Source: Ornithinimicrobium flavum
GTDB lineage: Bacteria > Actinomycetota > Actinomycetes > Actinomycetales > Dermatophilaceae
Length of the DNA: 64,000 bases
NCBI RefSeq assembly: GCF_004526345.1
Contig: NZ_CP038213.1
Location: 3,648,914-3,712,913, forward strand
Direction of reading: 5' to 3'
Below, piece after piece: positions 9,260 to 20,433 of the stretch. Both the position numbers and the translations under genes were made by a program. Positions within the stretch are counted from its first letter, which is position 1. The number at the start of each line of letters is the position of its first letter. A model generated the notes under the pieces. That model had not been told where the DNA came from. It made no database searches and saw only the letters and a list, made by a program, of their open reading frames with translations.

Positions 9260-9901
9260 TCAGAACGGGGGCTCGTCGTAGGACGGGGCCCCGCCCCATC
9301 CGCCACCGGACTGGCCGCCACCGGACTGGCCTCCGCTGGAGGCGCCGCCGCTGGCCCACGGGTCGTTGTCCGGGGTGGACTGGCCACCCGCGGAGGAGCC
9401 GGACGACTGCTGGCCGCCGGAGGGCTGGTTGCCCCAGCCGCCCTGACCGCCCTGACCGCCCTGACCGGCGGACTGACCACCTCCCTGGCCGCCGCCCTGC
9501 CAGCCGCCGCCGCCCTGACCGCCCTGCCCACCCTGGCGCTGGGCCTTGGTGACCGAGGCGGTGGCGTAGCGCAGCGAGGGGCCGACCTCGTCGACCTGCA
9601 TCTCCATGACCGTGCGGTTCTCCCCCTCCGGCGTCTGCCAGGAGCGGGAGACCAGCCGGCCGGTGGCGATGACGCGGTCGCCGCGGTGCAGGCTCTCGGC
9701 GGCGTGCTCGGCCGCCTCGCGCCAGACCGAGCAGCGCATGAACAGCGTCTCCCCGTCCTTCCAGTCGTTGGTCTGACGGTCGAACGTGCGGGGCGTCGAG
9801 GCCACGGTGAAGTTGGCGACGGCCGCACCGCTGGGGGTGAAGCGCAGCTCGGGATCGGCGGTGAGGTTGCCGATCACGGTGAGGGGAGTCTCTCCGGCCA
9901 T
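9260..9901 (-). CDS. ssb: Single-stranded DNA-binding protein
   Basis: This 213-residue SSB has an N-terminal OB fold (about 1-115, with [27 protein letters not shown]). A long Gly/Gln-rich disordered linker follows from about residue 120 to 205, with repeats such as GGQGGQGG. The acidic tip ends in DEPPF, close to the partner-binding tail DDDIPF/DEPPF of actinobacterial SSBs. Its place between rpsF and rpsR is conserved. Confidence 0.97.
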   Translation of the reverse strand: MAGETPLTVIGNLTADPELRFTPSGAAVANFTVASTPRTFDRQTNDWKDGETLFMRCSVWREAAEHAAESLHRGDRVIATGRLVSRSWQTPEGENRTVMEMQVDEVGPSLRYATASVTKAQRQGGQGGQGGGGWQGGGQGGGQSAGQGGQGGQGGWGNQPSGGQQSSGSSAGGQSTPDNDPWASGGASSGGQSGGGQSGGGWGGAPSYDEPPF

Positions 9902-9972
9902 GTCAGGTCATCCTTGATCCGTGAGGGTTACGTGTGGTCGGTGCCGGTGGCGGGGACGTCGGAGGACGAGCC

Positions 9973-10260
9973 TCAGGCGTCGCGACGGAGCAGCTTGGTC
10001 CGCAGGACGGACTCGTTGAGCCCCAGCTGGCGGTCCAGCTCCTGGACGGTCGCGGGCTCGGCGGTCATCATGACCACGACGTAGATGCCTTCGGCCTGCT
10101 TCTTGATCTCGTAGGCCAGGCGCCGACGACCCTGGACGTCGATCTCGTCGACGGTGCCACCGTCCTTGGGGACGACGGCGAGCATCTTCTCCAGCGTGGG
10201 CTGGAGGTTGCGCTCGTCGGTCTCGGGGTCGAGGATCATCATCATCTCGTACTGACGCAT
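9973..10260 (-). CDS. rpsF: 30S ribosomal protein S6
   Basis: This 95-residue protein starts [20 protein letters not shown]. The start at 10260 is chosen because it begins the conserved S6 N-terminus and has GGAGG about eight bases upstream (minus strand, 10270-10274). S6 pairs with S18 on the small subunit platform. It is the first gene of its operon. Confidence 0.97.
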   Translation of the reverse strand: MRQYEMMMILDPETDERNLQPTLEKMLAVVPKDGGTVDEIDVQGRRRLAYEIKKQAEGIYVVVMMTAEPATVQELDRQLGLNESVLRTKLLRRDA

Positions 10261-10378
10261 GCGGGAACCCACCTCCTTCGGTCTCATGCGGTCACGGTCT
10301 CTCCGTGACAGGAGGGCTTCATACGTCTCACCGCCACCCGGGGCCAGCCTCCCACCGACGAGGGCGACGGCGCAGAAG

Positions 10379-10387
10379 TTGTCCACA
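10379..10387 (+). promoter_or_regulatory. Isolated perfect DnaA-box sequence TTGTCCACA
   Basis: A 9-base TTGTCCACA lies between rpsF and the divergent acyltransferase gene. It matches the actinobacterial DnaA-box consensus TTRTCCACA. Whether DnaA binds here is unknown; it may be chance. Confidence 0.4.
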
Positions 10388-10478
10388 GGCATTGGACGGC
10401 GGTGAACTCCACCACGATACCGGGCGCGCCGCTCGGCGGCCTAATCCCGGCGCGGGGCTCGCGGTAGCGTCGGGCAGC

Positions 10479-12617
10479 GTGACCGCCACCGCCCTGCCCA
10501 CCGCCGACGGCCGCGCCGCCGCCGCGGGCCGGGCCCCGCTCCGGGGGGACATCGAGGGCCTCCGCGCGATCGCGGTCCTCATGGTCCTCGCCTACCACGT
10601 CGGGCTGCCGGGGTCGGGCGCCGGCTTCGCCGGGGTGGACGTCTTCTTCGTCATCTCCGGCTACCTCATCACCAGCCAGCTCGTCCGGGAGGCCACTCGC
10701 ACCGGGCGGATCTCCGTCCCCCGGTTCTACGCCCGCCGCGCGCGGCGGCTGCTGCCCGCGGCCACCGTGGTGCTGGTCGCCACGACGCTCGCCGGGATGC
10801 TCGTCCTGCCACGGGGCCGGCAGTCCGAGCTGGGGGCGGAGGTCCTGGCGGCCACCGGGTATGTCGTCAACTGGCTGCTGGCGGGGCGGGAGGTCGACTA
10901 CCTCGCCGAGGACGCCGACCCCTCCTGGGTGCAGCACTACTGGTCGTTGTCCGTCGAGGAGCAGTTCTACGTCGTCTGGCCGCTGCTCGTCATCGCGGTG
11001 CTGTGGGCCTCGGCCCGGCTGCGCCTGCGCTTCCTGCGGGTGCTCACCCTGGCGCTCGCGGTCGTGGTGCTCGCCAGTCTGGTGTGGTCGGTCCTCCGCA
11101 CCGCCGAGGCACCCGGGCCGGCCTACTTCTCGACGCTGACACGGGCGTGGCAGCTGGGCACCGGGGCTCTGCTCGTGCTGCTCACCCCTGCCCTCGCGCG
11201 GCTGCGTCGACCCGTCGCGGCGGGGACCGCCTGGGTGGGGCTGCTGCTCGTCGGGCTCACCGTGGTGGTCGTGGACGGTCGGACGCCCTGGCCCGGCTCC
11301 GCGGCGCTGCTGCCCACCCTGGGCACGGCCGCCGTGCTCGCCGCCGGGATCGCGTGGGCCGACAGCCCTCCGGCCCGGTTGCTCGGCCTGCCGCCGCTGC
11401 GCTTCCTCGGGGGCCTGTCCTACGGCCTCTACCTGTGGCACTGGCCGGCCCTGAGCCTGCTGGCGCAGGTGCGGCCCGACCCTCCTCTCGCCGAGCGCGT
11501 CGCGGTCGCCCTGGCGTGCGTGCTCCTGGCCTGGGGCACCCTGCGGCTGGTGGAGGACCCCGTGCGGTTCGCCCCCGCGCTCGCCCGGGACCCTCGCCGG
11601 ACCCTCCTGCTGGGGGCCGGGGCGATGGCCGTCTCGGCGGCGCTCGCCGGGTCGCTCGTGCTCACCGCCCCCCGCCTGGACACCGCGCTCGGGTCGCAGC
11701 AGGGGGCGCTGGCGCTGGTCGACCCGGCCGGCAGGGGCACGGGGTCGCTGCGGCCGGTGGCGGACCCGGGCGCTGCCGTCGCCCCCCGCGACGAGCTGGT
11801 CCCGGACCCGGCCACCGCCGAGGAGGACCTGTCGCTGGCCTACCGCGACGGGTGCCAGGTGAGCGCCGAGGGCACCGGGCGCCTCCCCGACGACGCCTGC
11901 TGGTACGGCGACCCGGAGGGTGGCACGACTGTGGCCCTGGTCGGCGACTCGAAGGCCGAGCAGTGGAGCTCGGCGCTGCACGCGGTGGCCGCGGCGGAGG
12001 GGTGGCGGCTCAAGGTCTACACCCGGTCCGCGTGCGGCTTCGTCGACGAGGGCCGCTCGCCGGCCTGCCACGCCTACAACCGCGAGCTCTCGCAGCACCT
12101 GGGCGACCCGGAGCACGCGCCCGACCTGATCGTCACCTCGGCCGGTGCCGGCTACCCGGCTGCGACGGTGGGCTCGGCCGAGCGCCTGCTGGGGCCCGCG
12201 ATCGAGGCCGGCGCCCGCCTCGTGGTGCTGGCCGACACCCCGCGGCCGGTCCCCCGCGGGGCGGGGCCGGACGTGACGGTCTACGAGTGCCTCGACGAGC
12301 ACCGGCAGGACCCCACCCCGTGCTGGTCGGAGCCGCGGGCGGCGCCCGGCGACGAGATGCTCCGGCCGCTGGCGGAGCGGCTCGGGGCGCCCTTCGTGGA
12401 CCTGGGCGCCTGGATCTGCCCCTCGCCCGAGGAGCTGGGCGGGTGCGCGCCCGCCGTCGGCGGGGTGGTCGTCAACCGCCAGGGCAGCCACCTGACCGGC
12501 AGCTACGTCCGGTCCCTGACGCCGGTGCTCCACCACGCCCTGGTCACGGCGGGCGTCGCCACGACACCGGTGGAGGACATCGTCTGGGCCCCGGCGGTGG
12601 ACCCCCCGCCGCCGTGA
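10479..12617 (+). CDS. OafA/YrhL-like membrane acyltransferase with SGNH domain
   Basis: This 712-residue protein starts at GTG 10479. An N-terminal acyltransferase-3 domain (residues about 20-400; [46 protein letters not shown]) has about ten membrane helices. A C-terminal extracellular SGNH-type domain follows, with [11 protein letters not shown] as the nucleophile block and [14 protein letters not shown] as the Asp/His-like block. Such fusions move acetyl groups across the membrane onto surface glycans. It stands at the left edge of the polysaccharide locus. A paralogue lies at 42984-45487 on the other strand. Confidence 0.9.
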   Translation: MTATALPTADGRAAAAGRAPLRGDIEGLRAIAVLMVLAYHVGLPGSGAGFAGVDVFFVISGYLITSQLVREATRTGRISVPRFYARRARRLLPAATVVLVATTLAGMLVLPRGRQSELGAEVLAATGYVVNWLLAGREVDYLAEDADPSWVQHYWSLSVEEQFYVVWPLLVIAVLWASARLRLRFLRVLTLALAVVVLASLVWSVLRTAEAPGPAYFSTLTRAWQLGTGALLVLLTPALARLRRPVAAGTAWVGLLLVGLTVVVVDGRTPWPGSAALLPTLGTAAVLAAGIAWADSPPARLLGLPPLRFLGGLSYGLYLWHWPALSLLAQVRPDPPLAERVAVALACVLLAWGTLRLVEDPVRFAPALARDPRRTLLLGAGAMAVSAALAGSLVLTAPRLDTALGSQQGALALVDPAGRGTGSLRPVADPGAAVAPRDELVPDPATAEEDLSLAYRDGCQVSAEGTGRLPDDACWYGDPEGGTTVALVGDSKAEQWSSALHAVAAAEGWRLKVYTRSACGFVDEGRSPACHAYNRELSQHLGDPEHAPDLIVTSAGAGYPAATVGSAERLLGPAIEAGARLVVLADTPRPVPRGAGPDVTVYECLDEHRQDPTPCWSEPRAAPGDEMLRPLAERLGAPFVDLGAWICPSPEELGGCAPAVGGVVVNRQGSHLTGSYVRSLTPVLHHALVTAGVATTPVEDIVWAPAVDPPPP

Positions 12618-12736
12618 CGGGCGCACCTCCGCCGCAGCGAAGGGTGGACCTCCGGCCCGGCGCGGAGGGGCGGCTCTCATCCGGGCCTCACCGGGCCCGC
12701 GCCATACTGGACCCGGTCCATCCCCGAAGGAGTCCC

Positions 12737-13906
12737 ATGAAGATCGCGATCGTCGGCACCGGTTATGTCGGCCTGTCCAACGCGGCCGTGCTGGCCCAGC
12801 ACCACGAGGTGGTCGCCCTGGACATCGACCCCGCCAAGGTCGACCTCATCAACCAGCGCCGATCCCCCATCGTGGACCCCGAGCTGTCCGAGCACCTGGC
12901 CACCAACCACCTGCACCTGCGCGCGACGACCGATCCGGCCGACGCCTACGACGACGCCCGGGTCGTGGTCATCGCCACCCCCACCGACTACGACACCGAG
13001 ACCAACTTCTTCGACACCTCGACCGTGGAGACCGTGGCCGCCGACGTCCTGGCCCACACCCCGGACGCCACCCTGGTCATCAAGTCCACCATCCCGGTCG
13101 GCTTCACCGAACGCCTGCGCTCGGAGCACCCGGGCGCCACCATCCTGTTCTCCCCCGAGTTCCTGCGCGAGGGCCGCGCCCTGCACGACAACCTGCACCC
13201 CTCGCGCATCATTGTCGGCGACACCGGCCCCGCCGGCCGCCTGGTCGCCGACCTGCTCCTGGAGGGAGCCGTGGACAAGGACGTGCCCGTCCTGCTCACC
13301 GGGTCTACCGAGGCCGAGGCCATCAAGCTGTTCGCCAACACCTACCTGGCCATGCGGGTGGCCTACTTCAACGAGCTCGACACCTACGCCGCCACCCGCG
13401 GCCTGGACACCGCCCAGATCATCCAGGGCGTCAGCCTCGACCCCCGTATCGGCGACCACTACAACAACCCCTCCTTCGGCTACGGCGGCTACTGCCTGCC
13501 CAAGGACACCCGCCAGCTGCTGGCCAACTACGGGGACGTGCCCCAGACCCTCATCACCGCGATCGTCGAGGCCAACCACACCCGCAAGGACTTCATCGCC
13601 GCCGACATCCTCGACCGCGACCCCCGCACCGTCGGCATCTACCGCCTCATCATGAAGGCCGGCTCCGACAACTTCCGCGCCTCCTCCATCCAGGGCGTCA
13701 TGTCCCGCCTGCAGGCCTACGGCGTCCAGATCCTCATCTACGAACCCACCCTTCCCGACGACACCTTCCAGGGAGCCCGCGTCGTCCGCGACCTCACCGA
13801 CTTCACCACCCGCTCCGACGTCATCATCGCCAACCGCCTCGACCAGCACCTCCAGGACCTCGCCGGCGACAAGGTCTACAGTCGCGACATCTACCAGCGC
13901 GACTGA
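12737..13906 (+). CDS. ugd: UDP-glucose 6-dehydrogenase
   Basis: This 389-residue NAD-dependent nucleotide-sugar dehydrogenase has an N-terminal Rossmann motif [10 protein letters not shown]. The catalytic cysteine region is [15 protein letters not shown], with lysine and asparagine in [20 protein letters not shown]. The protein is short like the single-chain Ugd of streptococci and Klebsiella. The product would be UDP-glucuronate. The ATG at 12737 has a strong GAAGGAG six bases upstream. It precedes a glycosyltransferase gene by 43 bases. Confidence 0.93.
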   Translation: MKIAIVGTGYVGLSNAAVLAQHHEVVALDIDPAKVDLINQRRSPIVDPELSEHLATNHLHLRATTDPADAYDDARVVVIATPTDYDTETNFFDTSTVETVAADVLAHTPDATLVIKSTIPVGFTERLRSEHPGATILFSPEFLREGRALHDNLHPSRIIVGDTGPAGRLVADLLLEGAVDKDVPVLLTGSTEAEAIKLFANTYLAMRVAYFNELDTYAATRGLDTAQIIQGVSLDPRIGDHYNNPSFGYGGYCLPKDTRQLLANYGDVPQTLITAIVEANHTRKDFIAADILDRDPRTVGIYRLIMKAGSDNFRASSIQGVMSRLQAYGVQILIYEPTLPDDTFQGARVVRDLTDFTTRSDVIIANRLDQHLQDLAGDKVYSRDIYQRD

Positions 13907-13949
13907 CCCGACCACCCCTGCCCCCGGCCGCCCCGCGACGAAGGACAGC

Positions 13950-16165
13950 GTGAACCCCACCCCTCGGCACCGCACCCAGCCCCCGTTCCGGGAGACGCAG
14001 CCGCAGGAGCAGCCCGGGGAGCCGCCCCGCACCTGGCTGCTGCTGGCCTCCCGGGCCGCGGTCGTCGAGGAGCACACCGAGCGGATCCGTCAGCTGGCCC
14101 GCTCCGGGCACGTCGTGAGGCTGGGGTATGCCGGGGGCCGGCTGCCTGCCGGGCTCCTCCGGGGGAGCCACCGGCTCGGCACCCTGCGGCGGGGCCCCTC
14201 CAGGGTCGTCAGCGCCGCCCTGACCGGCCCGCTGCCCGTGGCCCGGCGGCTCGAGCTCGCCGCCCGGCACGACCGGTGGCTCAGCGAGGTCGCCGGGGCC
14301 GCCGACGAGGTCGTCTTCCTCGACGTCCTGGCGGCCCGGCAGCTCGGTGACCGGGTGCGGGCGCTCGCGCCGCGAGCCCGGCAGTGGCCGGTGCGGGAGA
14401 GCGCCCGGCTGCTCACCGAGGCGGCGGCCTGGCGGACACTGAGCGTCGGCGCACGCGAGACCGACACCCGGCTGCCCGGTCGGGGCATCACCCTGAGCCC
14501 GGTCGTCGAGGCGGCCGGCACGCTGGCCGGGCTCGCGGCCACCACCCCCTGCGGGAGGAGCTGGCCCGGGACGTGCGCCCTCAGCTGCGGCGGCTGACCC
14601 GCTGGGCGGTGCGGCGCGGCCGGTTCGAGCAGGCGGACGACCTGCTGGCCGCGGTGGACCTGCTGCGCAGCCTCTTCGGACCCGACCCGCGCGAGGACGC
14701 GGCGGCCGAGGCGCTGCGCATTCACGTCGCCCTCGTGCGCGGCGAGGACCGGGGGGCCGAGGTCGGCGAGCCGGCCCGGCGGCTGCTCGTCGAGGCCGAT
14801 GCCGCGCTGGAGGCCGGGGACCTCCGGGAGACCTCGGAGCTGGGGGCGATCGCCCTGGGCCTGCTCTTCCACCAGCAGCTGCACACGGCCCGCGAGCGCA
14901 CCCCCCTGGTGGAGGACCCGGACGGCTTCCTCCGCCCGCTGCGCGAGAGCCGGGTGGGACAGCTGCTCGCGGCCCGGGGCGTGCCACCCCTGGGGCCGGA
15001 CTCCCTCCTGGTCGACCGGGCCGAGGGTGAGGGCACCGCCGGGCTCGACGACGGGGCCGACCCGGGTGCGGGCGCCCGCCCGGCAGGACTGCGGGTGAGC
15101 CTGCTCCCGGGCGTCTACGGCCACCACGCCGCGCCGCTGATCGCGGCGCTCGACCGGGACGAGCGGGCCGAGCTGACGACGGTGCGCCCGGCGACGAGCA
15201 GCTTCCGGGGGATGATGATCGACGCCCCGATCCTCCAGCACCGCCTCGAGCACGCCCTGGGCCGCGTCCCCACCGTGGGCCTGGACGTGGACCGGGAGGA
15301 CTACGACGCGGTGGTCGGCGCCGACGTCGTGGTCGCGGACTGGGCGGACAAGGGCGCCGTGTGGACCTCGACCGTGGTCCCGGAGGGCACCCGGATGGTG
15401 GTGCGGGTCCACAGCGTCGACGCCCTGTCGGCGCCCGCCCAGCTGGTGGACTGGTCGCGGGTCGACGACATCGTCTTCGTCGCCGACCACATCCGGGACC
15501 TCTTCGTGCGCATCCTGAGGGAGCGCATCTCCCACGCGCGCCTGCACGTGGTCACCAACATCGTCCCGCCCGCGAACTTCCCCGACCCCCTGCTCCCGGA
15601 CGCCTCGCGCACCCTGGGCGTCGTGGGCTGGGCGCAGGTCGTCAAGGACCCGGCCTTCGCCGTGGAGGTGCTCGCGCACCTGGCCCGCGAGGACGACCGG
15701 TGGCGGCTGCGTCTCATCGGCAGCGACTTCGGCGACCACCACGCCGCGGCGGACGTCGCCTACGCCCGGGCCTTCCGGGAGCGGGTGCTGCGCGAGGACG
15801 TGGTGGACCGGATCGACTACACCGGGTTCACCCGCGAGCTGCCCCGCCACCTGCGCCACGTCGGCTTCGTCCTGAGCACCAGCCTGCGGGAGGGGTGTCC
15901 CGTCGGGACCCTCGAGGCGACGGCCGCCGGGGCCTTCCCCGTCGTCCGCGACTGGCCGGCCTTCGCACCCCTCGGCGCCGCCCGCGGCCTCTTCCCCGGA
16001 CGCTGCGTCGTCCGGACCCCCGCGGAGGCCGCCGAGCTCATCCGCTCCCTGGCCGAGGATGAGGACCGTCGCCGGGCCGTCGCCGAGGTCCGGGAGGCGA
16101 TGGCGGAGCAGTTCTCCGACGCCGGGACCACCGACCGGCTGCTGGATATCGTCCTCGGGGGCTGA
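13950..16165 (+). CDS. Large glycosyltransferase-like protein GT-A (one frameshift)
   Basis: The first frame runs from GTG 13950 to about 14550. The continuation, from PLREELARDVRPQLRR onward, is in the -1 frame to 16165. Adding one C to the C5 run at 14548-14552 joins them into 738 residues. The C-terminal 350 residues look like a GT-B-fold transferase (LGVVGWAQVVKDPAFAVEVLAHL, then FVLSTSLREGCPVGTLEATAAGAFPV). The N-terminal half is helical and unassigned. A close paralogue lies at 34536-36653. The gene is convergent with GT-B. The acceptor and sugar are unknown. Confidence 0.78.
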
Positions 16166-16187
16166 CCGTGGTCGGACGGGTCCGCCG

Positions 16188-17456
16188 TCAGGCGGTCCGG
16201 GCGGTGCCCGGGCGGGCTGCCTCGCGGTCCGGTGCCCGCACCCCGCGGGCCAGCTGCGACAGCAGCTGCGCGGCGGCGGTCGCGTGCCCGACCGGGGTCC
16301 GGTACTGCAGGGCGGGGTCGTCGGTCGCGGACAGGACGCTGCTCTCCTCCAGGATCCCCCAGACCGGCGTGCCGCTGCCCCGGTAGTCCCCCCACTTGGA
16401 CAGCAGGAAGGGGTTGCGCTCGGCCCCCTGCGGCAGCGGGTAGTCGACGACGAGCAGCAGGTCCATGCGCCGGGCGATCTCGAGGAACTGCAGGAAGGGG
16501 AGGAACTCCTCCACCAGCACCACGCCCTGCAGCCCCATCTCCTCGACGACCCCGCGCAGGGTGGCCGTCGGCTGGGTGAAGAGGTGGAGCCGCAGCCGCG
16601 CCCGTTGCTCCGCGGGGAGCTGGGCCATCGCCTCGACCGCCGCCACCGGGCTCTGCTTGCCGTAGAAGTTGCCGAAGTAGGCGATGTGCAGCACGCCCTC
16701 CTCCAGCTCGACCGGCGCGCGGTCCATCGCGTAGAACTTCTCCGGCAGCATCGGGTGGTGCGCGGCCACGGTATGCCGACGCAGCCGGTCGGCGAGCCGC
16801 GGGTCCGCGCAGCGGCCGGCCATGTAGTCGGCCTGCTGGGCGTTGGTGAAGAGGATCTCGTCGGCGAGGGCGTAGACGAGCACCTCGGCCCACTCGTAGA
16901 CGTTGTCGCCGGCCGGGGGCTCCCACCCGGCCTCGCGCAGCAGGCTCGTGAACCGGTCCCGCAGGGGGGAGTCGTGCATCGGTGCGTACCGCTCGGCGCC
17001 CGTGGCGTCGGCCGAGCACGGGTCGGAGAACTCCGCCTCCCAGACGATGTCGGGATGCTCGGCCTTGACCAGGGCCGCCAGGAAGTGCGAGGCGACGAAG
17101 TGGGACCGGGAGAACATCGAGGACCACGGCACGCCGTGCCCGAGGAGGTCCCCCGTCCGCGCCGACTCGTCGGTCCAGCGGTCCACCACCTGCATCCCCT
17201 CCTCGCACCACGCCACGATCGAACGCCAGGACGAGAAGTAGGTGGGGGTGTCCAGGACGGCGCGGCGTCGGACCTGCCCGTCGGCCACCCGGTCCAGGCC
17301 GGGGTCGATGGCGCGCAGGCCGCTCATCTCGTTCTGGATGACGTCCACCGGCTCCCCCCGGAGGCAGACCCGCTTGGCCGCGACCGTGCCCGAGGTGTCG
17401 ACGTAGGGGACGAAGCAGTAGGCGACGACCAGGCGGCGGGCCACGGAGCTCGACAT
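16188..17456 (-). CDS. Glycosyltransferase-like protein GT-B
   Basis: The protein has 422 residues from the ATG at 17456, chosen because AGGA lies eight bases upstream; an in-frame ATG at 17465 is also possible. The sequence opens LVVAYCFVPYVDTSGTVAAKRV and contains DTPTYFSSWRSIVAW, IAYFGNFYGKQS and KWGDYRGSGTPVWG. It shares these blocks with the protein at 33336-34529, so the two are paralogues. A GT-B-type fold with a UDP-sugar site in the second half is inferred. It lies two genes downstream of the ABC exporter in a minus-strand operon. Confidence 0.75.
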   Translation of the reverse strand: MSSSVARRLVVAYCFVPYVDTSGTVAAKRVCLRGEPVDVIQNEMSGLRAIDPGLDRVADGQVRRRAVLDTPTYFSSWRSIVAWCEEGMQVVDRWTDESARTGDLLGHGVPWSSMFSRSHFVASHFLAALVKAEHPDIVWEAEFSDPCSADATGAERYAPMHDSPLRDRFTSLLREAGWEPPAGDNVYEWAEVLVYALADEILFTNAQQADYMAGRCADPRLADRLRRHTVAAHHPMLPEKFYAMDRAPVELEEGVLHIAYFGNFYGKQSPVAAVEAMAQLPAEQRARLRLHLFTQPTATLRGVVEEMGLQGVVLVEEFLPFLQFLEIARRMDLLLVVDYPLPQGAERNPFLLSKWGDYRGSGTPVWGILEESSVLSATDDPALQYRTPVGHATAAAQLLSQLARGVRAPDREAARPGTARTA

Positions 17457-17466
17457 TCGCGTCATC

Positions 17467-18591
17467 CTAACGACCGGCCGCGGCCACGCCCTCCAGCGCC
17501 GAGACGAAGCCGGCCCGCTGCGTCCCCCAGTCGTGGTGCTCGGCGACGAACTGGTGCCCCCGCCGCCCGAGCTCGCGGGGGATCTCCGGGTCGGCGGCCC
17601 ACCCGGCCAGCACGTCGAGCACCTGCGTGGTCGCCCCGAAGGGGACCACGACCCCGGCGCCGCTGCGTCCCACGAGGTCGGCCTGCAGGGGCAGCGGAGT
17701 CACCACGGCGGGGATCCCCCGGCCGAGGTACTCGACCACCTTGGTGGCCATGCTGGGGCGGAAGTTCGGCTTGTCGTGCAGCAGGCACAGGCCGGCCAGC
17801 GCGCCGTCGAGGCGGGCCACGGCGCGGTCGGAGGGCAGGAAGCCGTGCCAGTCCAGCAGCCCCTCCTCCCGCGCCCGGGCCAGCACGGCCTGCGCCGGGC
17901 CGTGCGCGGGCCCCACGACCTCCAGCCGCAGGCCCGGCGGCAGCCCGCGGGCGACCTCGACCATCTCCGCGGCCCCCCGCTCCAGGGTGACGCTGCCCAG
18001 GTAGACCACGCGGAGCACCCCGTCCACCGGCTGGGCCGCCGGGGCCGCCCGCTCCGGGACGGTGGTGACGTTGGGGACCACGGGGTGCGGGCGCCGGAAC
18101 CGCGAGGCGTAGTGGTGGTCGGCCAGCAGCAGGTGCACCCGGCGCTCGGCGGCCCGCTCCACCCCGCGGACGGCGGCGGCCGCCACGCGGCGCAGCGGGC
18201 GGGGGATCCAGGCCTTGACCTCGACGGCGGCGGCGGTGTCCTCGTGCACGTCCCAGACGACCGGGGGCAGGTGCAGCCCCGGGAGGGCGAGCAGCAGCTC
18301 GGGGTCGTGCAGTAGCACCAGGTCGTGCCGGGGTCCGTGCTCGCGCAGCAGCCGGCGGGCGCCCCGGAGGGCGGCGCCCCGGTGTCGCCCGCGGGAGCGG
18401 GGCAGGTCCACGGTGCTCAGGCCCGGGACCGTGGCGGGCAGGTCCAGGTCGTAGCCGGACCAGGGGGCGGCGTAGGTGACCTGCCAGCCGGCGTCCAGCA
18501 GGGCGGCGACCTGACGGTGCCGGATGCGGCTGTCGTCGGGGTGGTGGACGACGGTGAGCACCAGGACGGACCTGCTGCGCACCCCGCTCAC
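17467..18591 (-). CDS. GT4-type glycosyltransferase
   Basis: This 374-residue protein starts at GTG 18591, which overlaps the stop of the ABC ATPase gene. An N-terminal Rossmann-like half begins VLVLTVVHHPDDSRIRHRQ. The C-terminal half carries the family-4 donor-site blocks (RVVYLGSVTLERGAAEMVEV and RPSMATKVVEYLGRGIPAVVTPL). It probably transfers a sugar from a nucleotide donor to the lipid-linked polymer in the cytoplasm. It is co-transcribed with the exporter genes. Confidence 0.85.
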   Translation of the reverse strand: MSGVRSRSVLVLTVVHHPDDSRIRHRQVAALLDAGWQVTYAAPWSGYDLDLPATVPGLSTVDLPRSRGRHRGAALRGARRLLREHGPRHDLVLLHDPELLLALPGLHLPPVVWDVHEDTAAAVEVKAWIPRPLRRVAAAAVRGVERAAERRVHLLLADHHYASRFRRPHPVVPNVTTVPERAAPAAQPVDGVLRVVYLGSVTLERGAAEMVEVARGLPPGLRLEVVGPAHGPAQAVLARAREEGLLDWHGFLPSDRAVARLDGALAGLCLLHDKPNFRPSMATKVVEYLGRGIPAVVTPLPLQADLVGRSGAGVVVPFGATTQVLDVLAGWAADPEIPRELGRRGHQFVAEHHDWGTQRAGFVSALEGVAAAGR

Positions 18592-19535
18592 GTCCGCCGG
18601 AACCGGGCGTTGGCGCGCTGCTCCCACAGCGCGAGGTACTCCTCGGCGGCCTCCCGGCCCTCGGTCTCCTCCAGCATCTTGGCGTGGTCGAAGCGCTCGC
18701 GCCACGTGTGCCGGTGCTTGCCGTACTTGCGCCCGTAGAGCCCGTAGACGTGCGCGGGCGCCCCGTCGGCGAGCAGGCGCCCGTCGTCGACCCACAGGAC
18801 CCGGTCGCACATCGTCTCGATGGAGGACCGGCTGTGGCTGACCATGAAGACCGTCCCGGCCTGCTCGCGGAACTCGGCGATCCGGGCCTGCGCCTTCTCC
18901 TTGAACTCCGCGTCCCCGGTGGCCAGGGCCTCGTCGACGACGAGGATGTCCGGGACGGTGGCGGTCGAGATGGCGAACCGCAGCCGGGCGCCCATACCGC
19001 TGGAGTAGGTGTTCATCGGCAGGTCGATGAAGCGGCCGATGTCGGCGAACTCGACGATGCCGTCCATCGCGGCATCCACCTGGGCCGGCGTCAGGCCCTG
19101 CGCCAGGCAGCCGATCTCGATGTTCTGCCGTCCCGTGAGCTTGGGCAGCAGGACCGCGCTGACGCCGAGCAGGGCGGCCCGGCCGTCCAGCCAGATGGAG
19201 CCGGCCGTCGGCGGGACCAGCCCCGCGATCGAGCGCAGCAGGGTCGACTTGCCCGACCCGTTGCGCCCGATGATGCCGATCGACTCCCCCCGGTAGGCGA
19301 CGAAGGAGACGTCGCGGACGGCATACACCTCCTGCTTGCCGACCCCGGCTCGACGGGGGGACAGCAGCTTGCGGACCAGGCCGGCCTCGTCCTGCGGCTC
19401 CTCCTCGCCGCCGCTGCCGTAGACGCGGTAGGTGACGTCGACGTGGGAGGCGACCACCGAGGGTCGCCGGTTCCCGTCGACCAGCTCCCCCGCCGGCAGC
19501 TCGACCGGCGCGGCGCGGTCCTCAGGCCCGGCCAT
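18588..19535 (-). CDS. Polysaccharide ABC exporter, ATP-binding protein
   Basis: This 315-residue ATPase is of the TagH/RfbE/Wzt family. It has Walker A (GRNGSGKSTL), signature (TYSSGMGARLRF), Walker B (DILVVDEALATGD) and switch histidine (FMVSHS). The C-terminal extension of about 60 charged residues after the ATPase core is short, so no carbohydrate-binding Wzt-type domain is present. It overlaps the permease gene by 14 bases. It drives export of an undecaprenyl-linked glycan. Confidence 0.93.
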   Translation of the reverse strand: MAGPEDRAAPVELPAGELVDGNRRPSVVASHVDVTYRVYGSGGEEEPQDEAGLVRKLLSPRRAGVGKQEVYAVRDVSFVAYRGESIGIIGRNGSGKSTLLRSIAGLVPPTAGSIWLDGRAALLGVSAVLLPKLTGRQNIEIGCLAQGLTPAQVDAAMDGIVEFADIGRFIDLPMNTYSSGMGARLRFAISTATVPDILVVDEALATGDAEFKEKAQARIAEFREQAGTVFMVSHSRSSIETMCDRVLWVDDGRLLADGAPAHVYGLYGRKYGKHRHTWRERFDHAKMLEETEGREAAEEYLALWEQRANARFRRT

Positions 19536-20433
19536 AGGACCCCTCCCCCCGCCAGAAGACGACGAAGCCGACGACGAAGAAGAGCACCGCCCAGCCGCCG
19601 GCGACCGCCCAGGTCACCGGGTCGGGCGCGGCAGGGTTCCAGATCGTCTCCCGCACGACGGTGAGCGCCACGGCCGCGGGCTGGTAGGCCAGCACCGCCC
19701 CGACCACGTCGCTGGCCCCGAGCCGGTCGACCTGCAGCTCGATCGAGAAGAAGACGCCGGAGACGTAGCGCAGCAGCCGGACCAGCAGCGGCATGAGGTT
19801 GGCCAGGTCCCGCACGGCGTGGACGATCCGGGCGGTGAGCATCGCGATGCCCAGCCCCATGACGAGGACGATGAGCAGCGCGACCGGGTAGAGGAGCCAG
19901 GTCCAGCTCACCCGCCCCTCCTGGTCCCACAGGGCGATGATGAGGAGCACGGCGAAGGCCGGCAGCTGGCTGACGAAGGCGGACAGCACCGAGACCAGCG
20001 GCGGCAGCACCCGGGGGAACTGCATGGCCCGGATCAGGCTCATCTTGCTCAGCAGCGACTTCGAGCCAGACGTGAGGGCCGTGGAGAAGAGGGCGTAGGT
20101 GAACAGCCCGGCGGTGAGGAAAGTGATGAAGTTGTCGATCCCCCGGCTGGTGCCGAGCAGGATGCCGAAGATGAGGAAGTAGGCCAGACCCAGCAGCAGC
20201 GGGTTGATGACCGCCCAGACGAACCCGAGGTAGTTGTCCCGGTGCTCGCTGGCGAACTCGCCCTTGGCCATCGCCCACATGAGGTGGCGGTGGCGCCACA
20301 CGTCGCGGACGTAGCGACGCAGCGGCGGGCGCGAACCCACGGGCTCCAGACCGTGCCGGGCCGCGAGCGCGGCGGCGTCCGCCGGGCTCAGCACCGGGGG
20401 GAGGTCCCGGGGGTCGGGCCCGACGTCGGTCAC
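19522..20433 (-). CDS. Polysaccharide ABC exporter, permease (ABC-2 type)
   Basis: This 303-residue protein starts at GTG 20433, overlapping the upstream dehydrogenase stop. It has the ABC-2/TagG layout: an amphipathic N-terminus (VWRHRHLMWAMAKGEFASEHRDNYLG) followed by about six membrane helices. KGEFASEHRDNYLGFVWAVINP is the family-typical segment before helix 1. It pairs with the ATPase gene that follows. Confidence 0.92.
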   Translation of the reverse strand: MTDVGPDPRDLPPVLSPADAAALAARHGLEPVGSRPPLRRYVRDVWRHRHLMWAMAKGEFASEHRDNYLGFVWAVINPLLLGLAYFLIFGILLGTSRGIDNFITFLTAGLFTYALFSTALTSGSKSLLSKMSLIRAMQFPRVLPPLVSVLSAFVSQLPAFAVLLIIALWDQEGRVSWTWLLYPVALLIVLVMGLGIAMLTARIVHAVRDLANLMPLLVRLLRYVSGVFFSIELQVDRLGASDVVGAVLAYQPAAVALTVVRETIWNPAAPDPVTWAVAGGWAVLFFVVGFVVFWRGEGSYGRA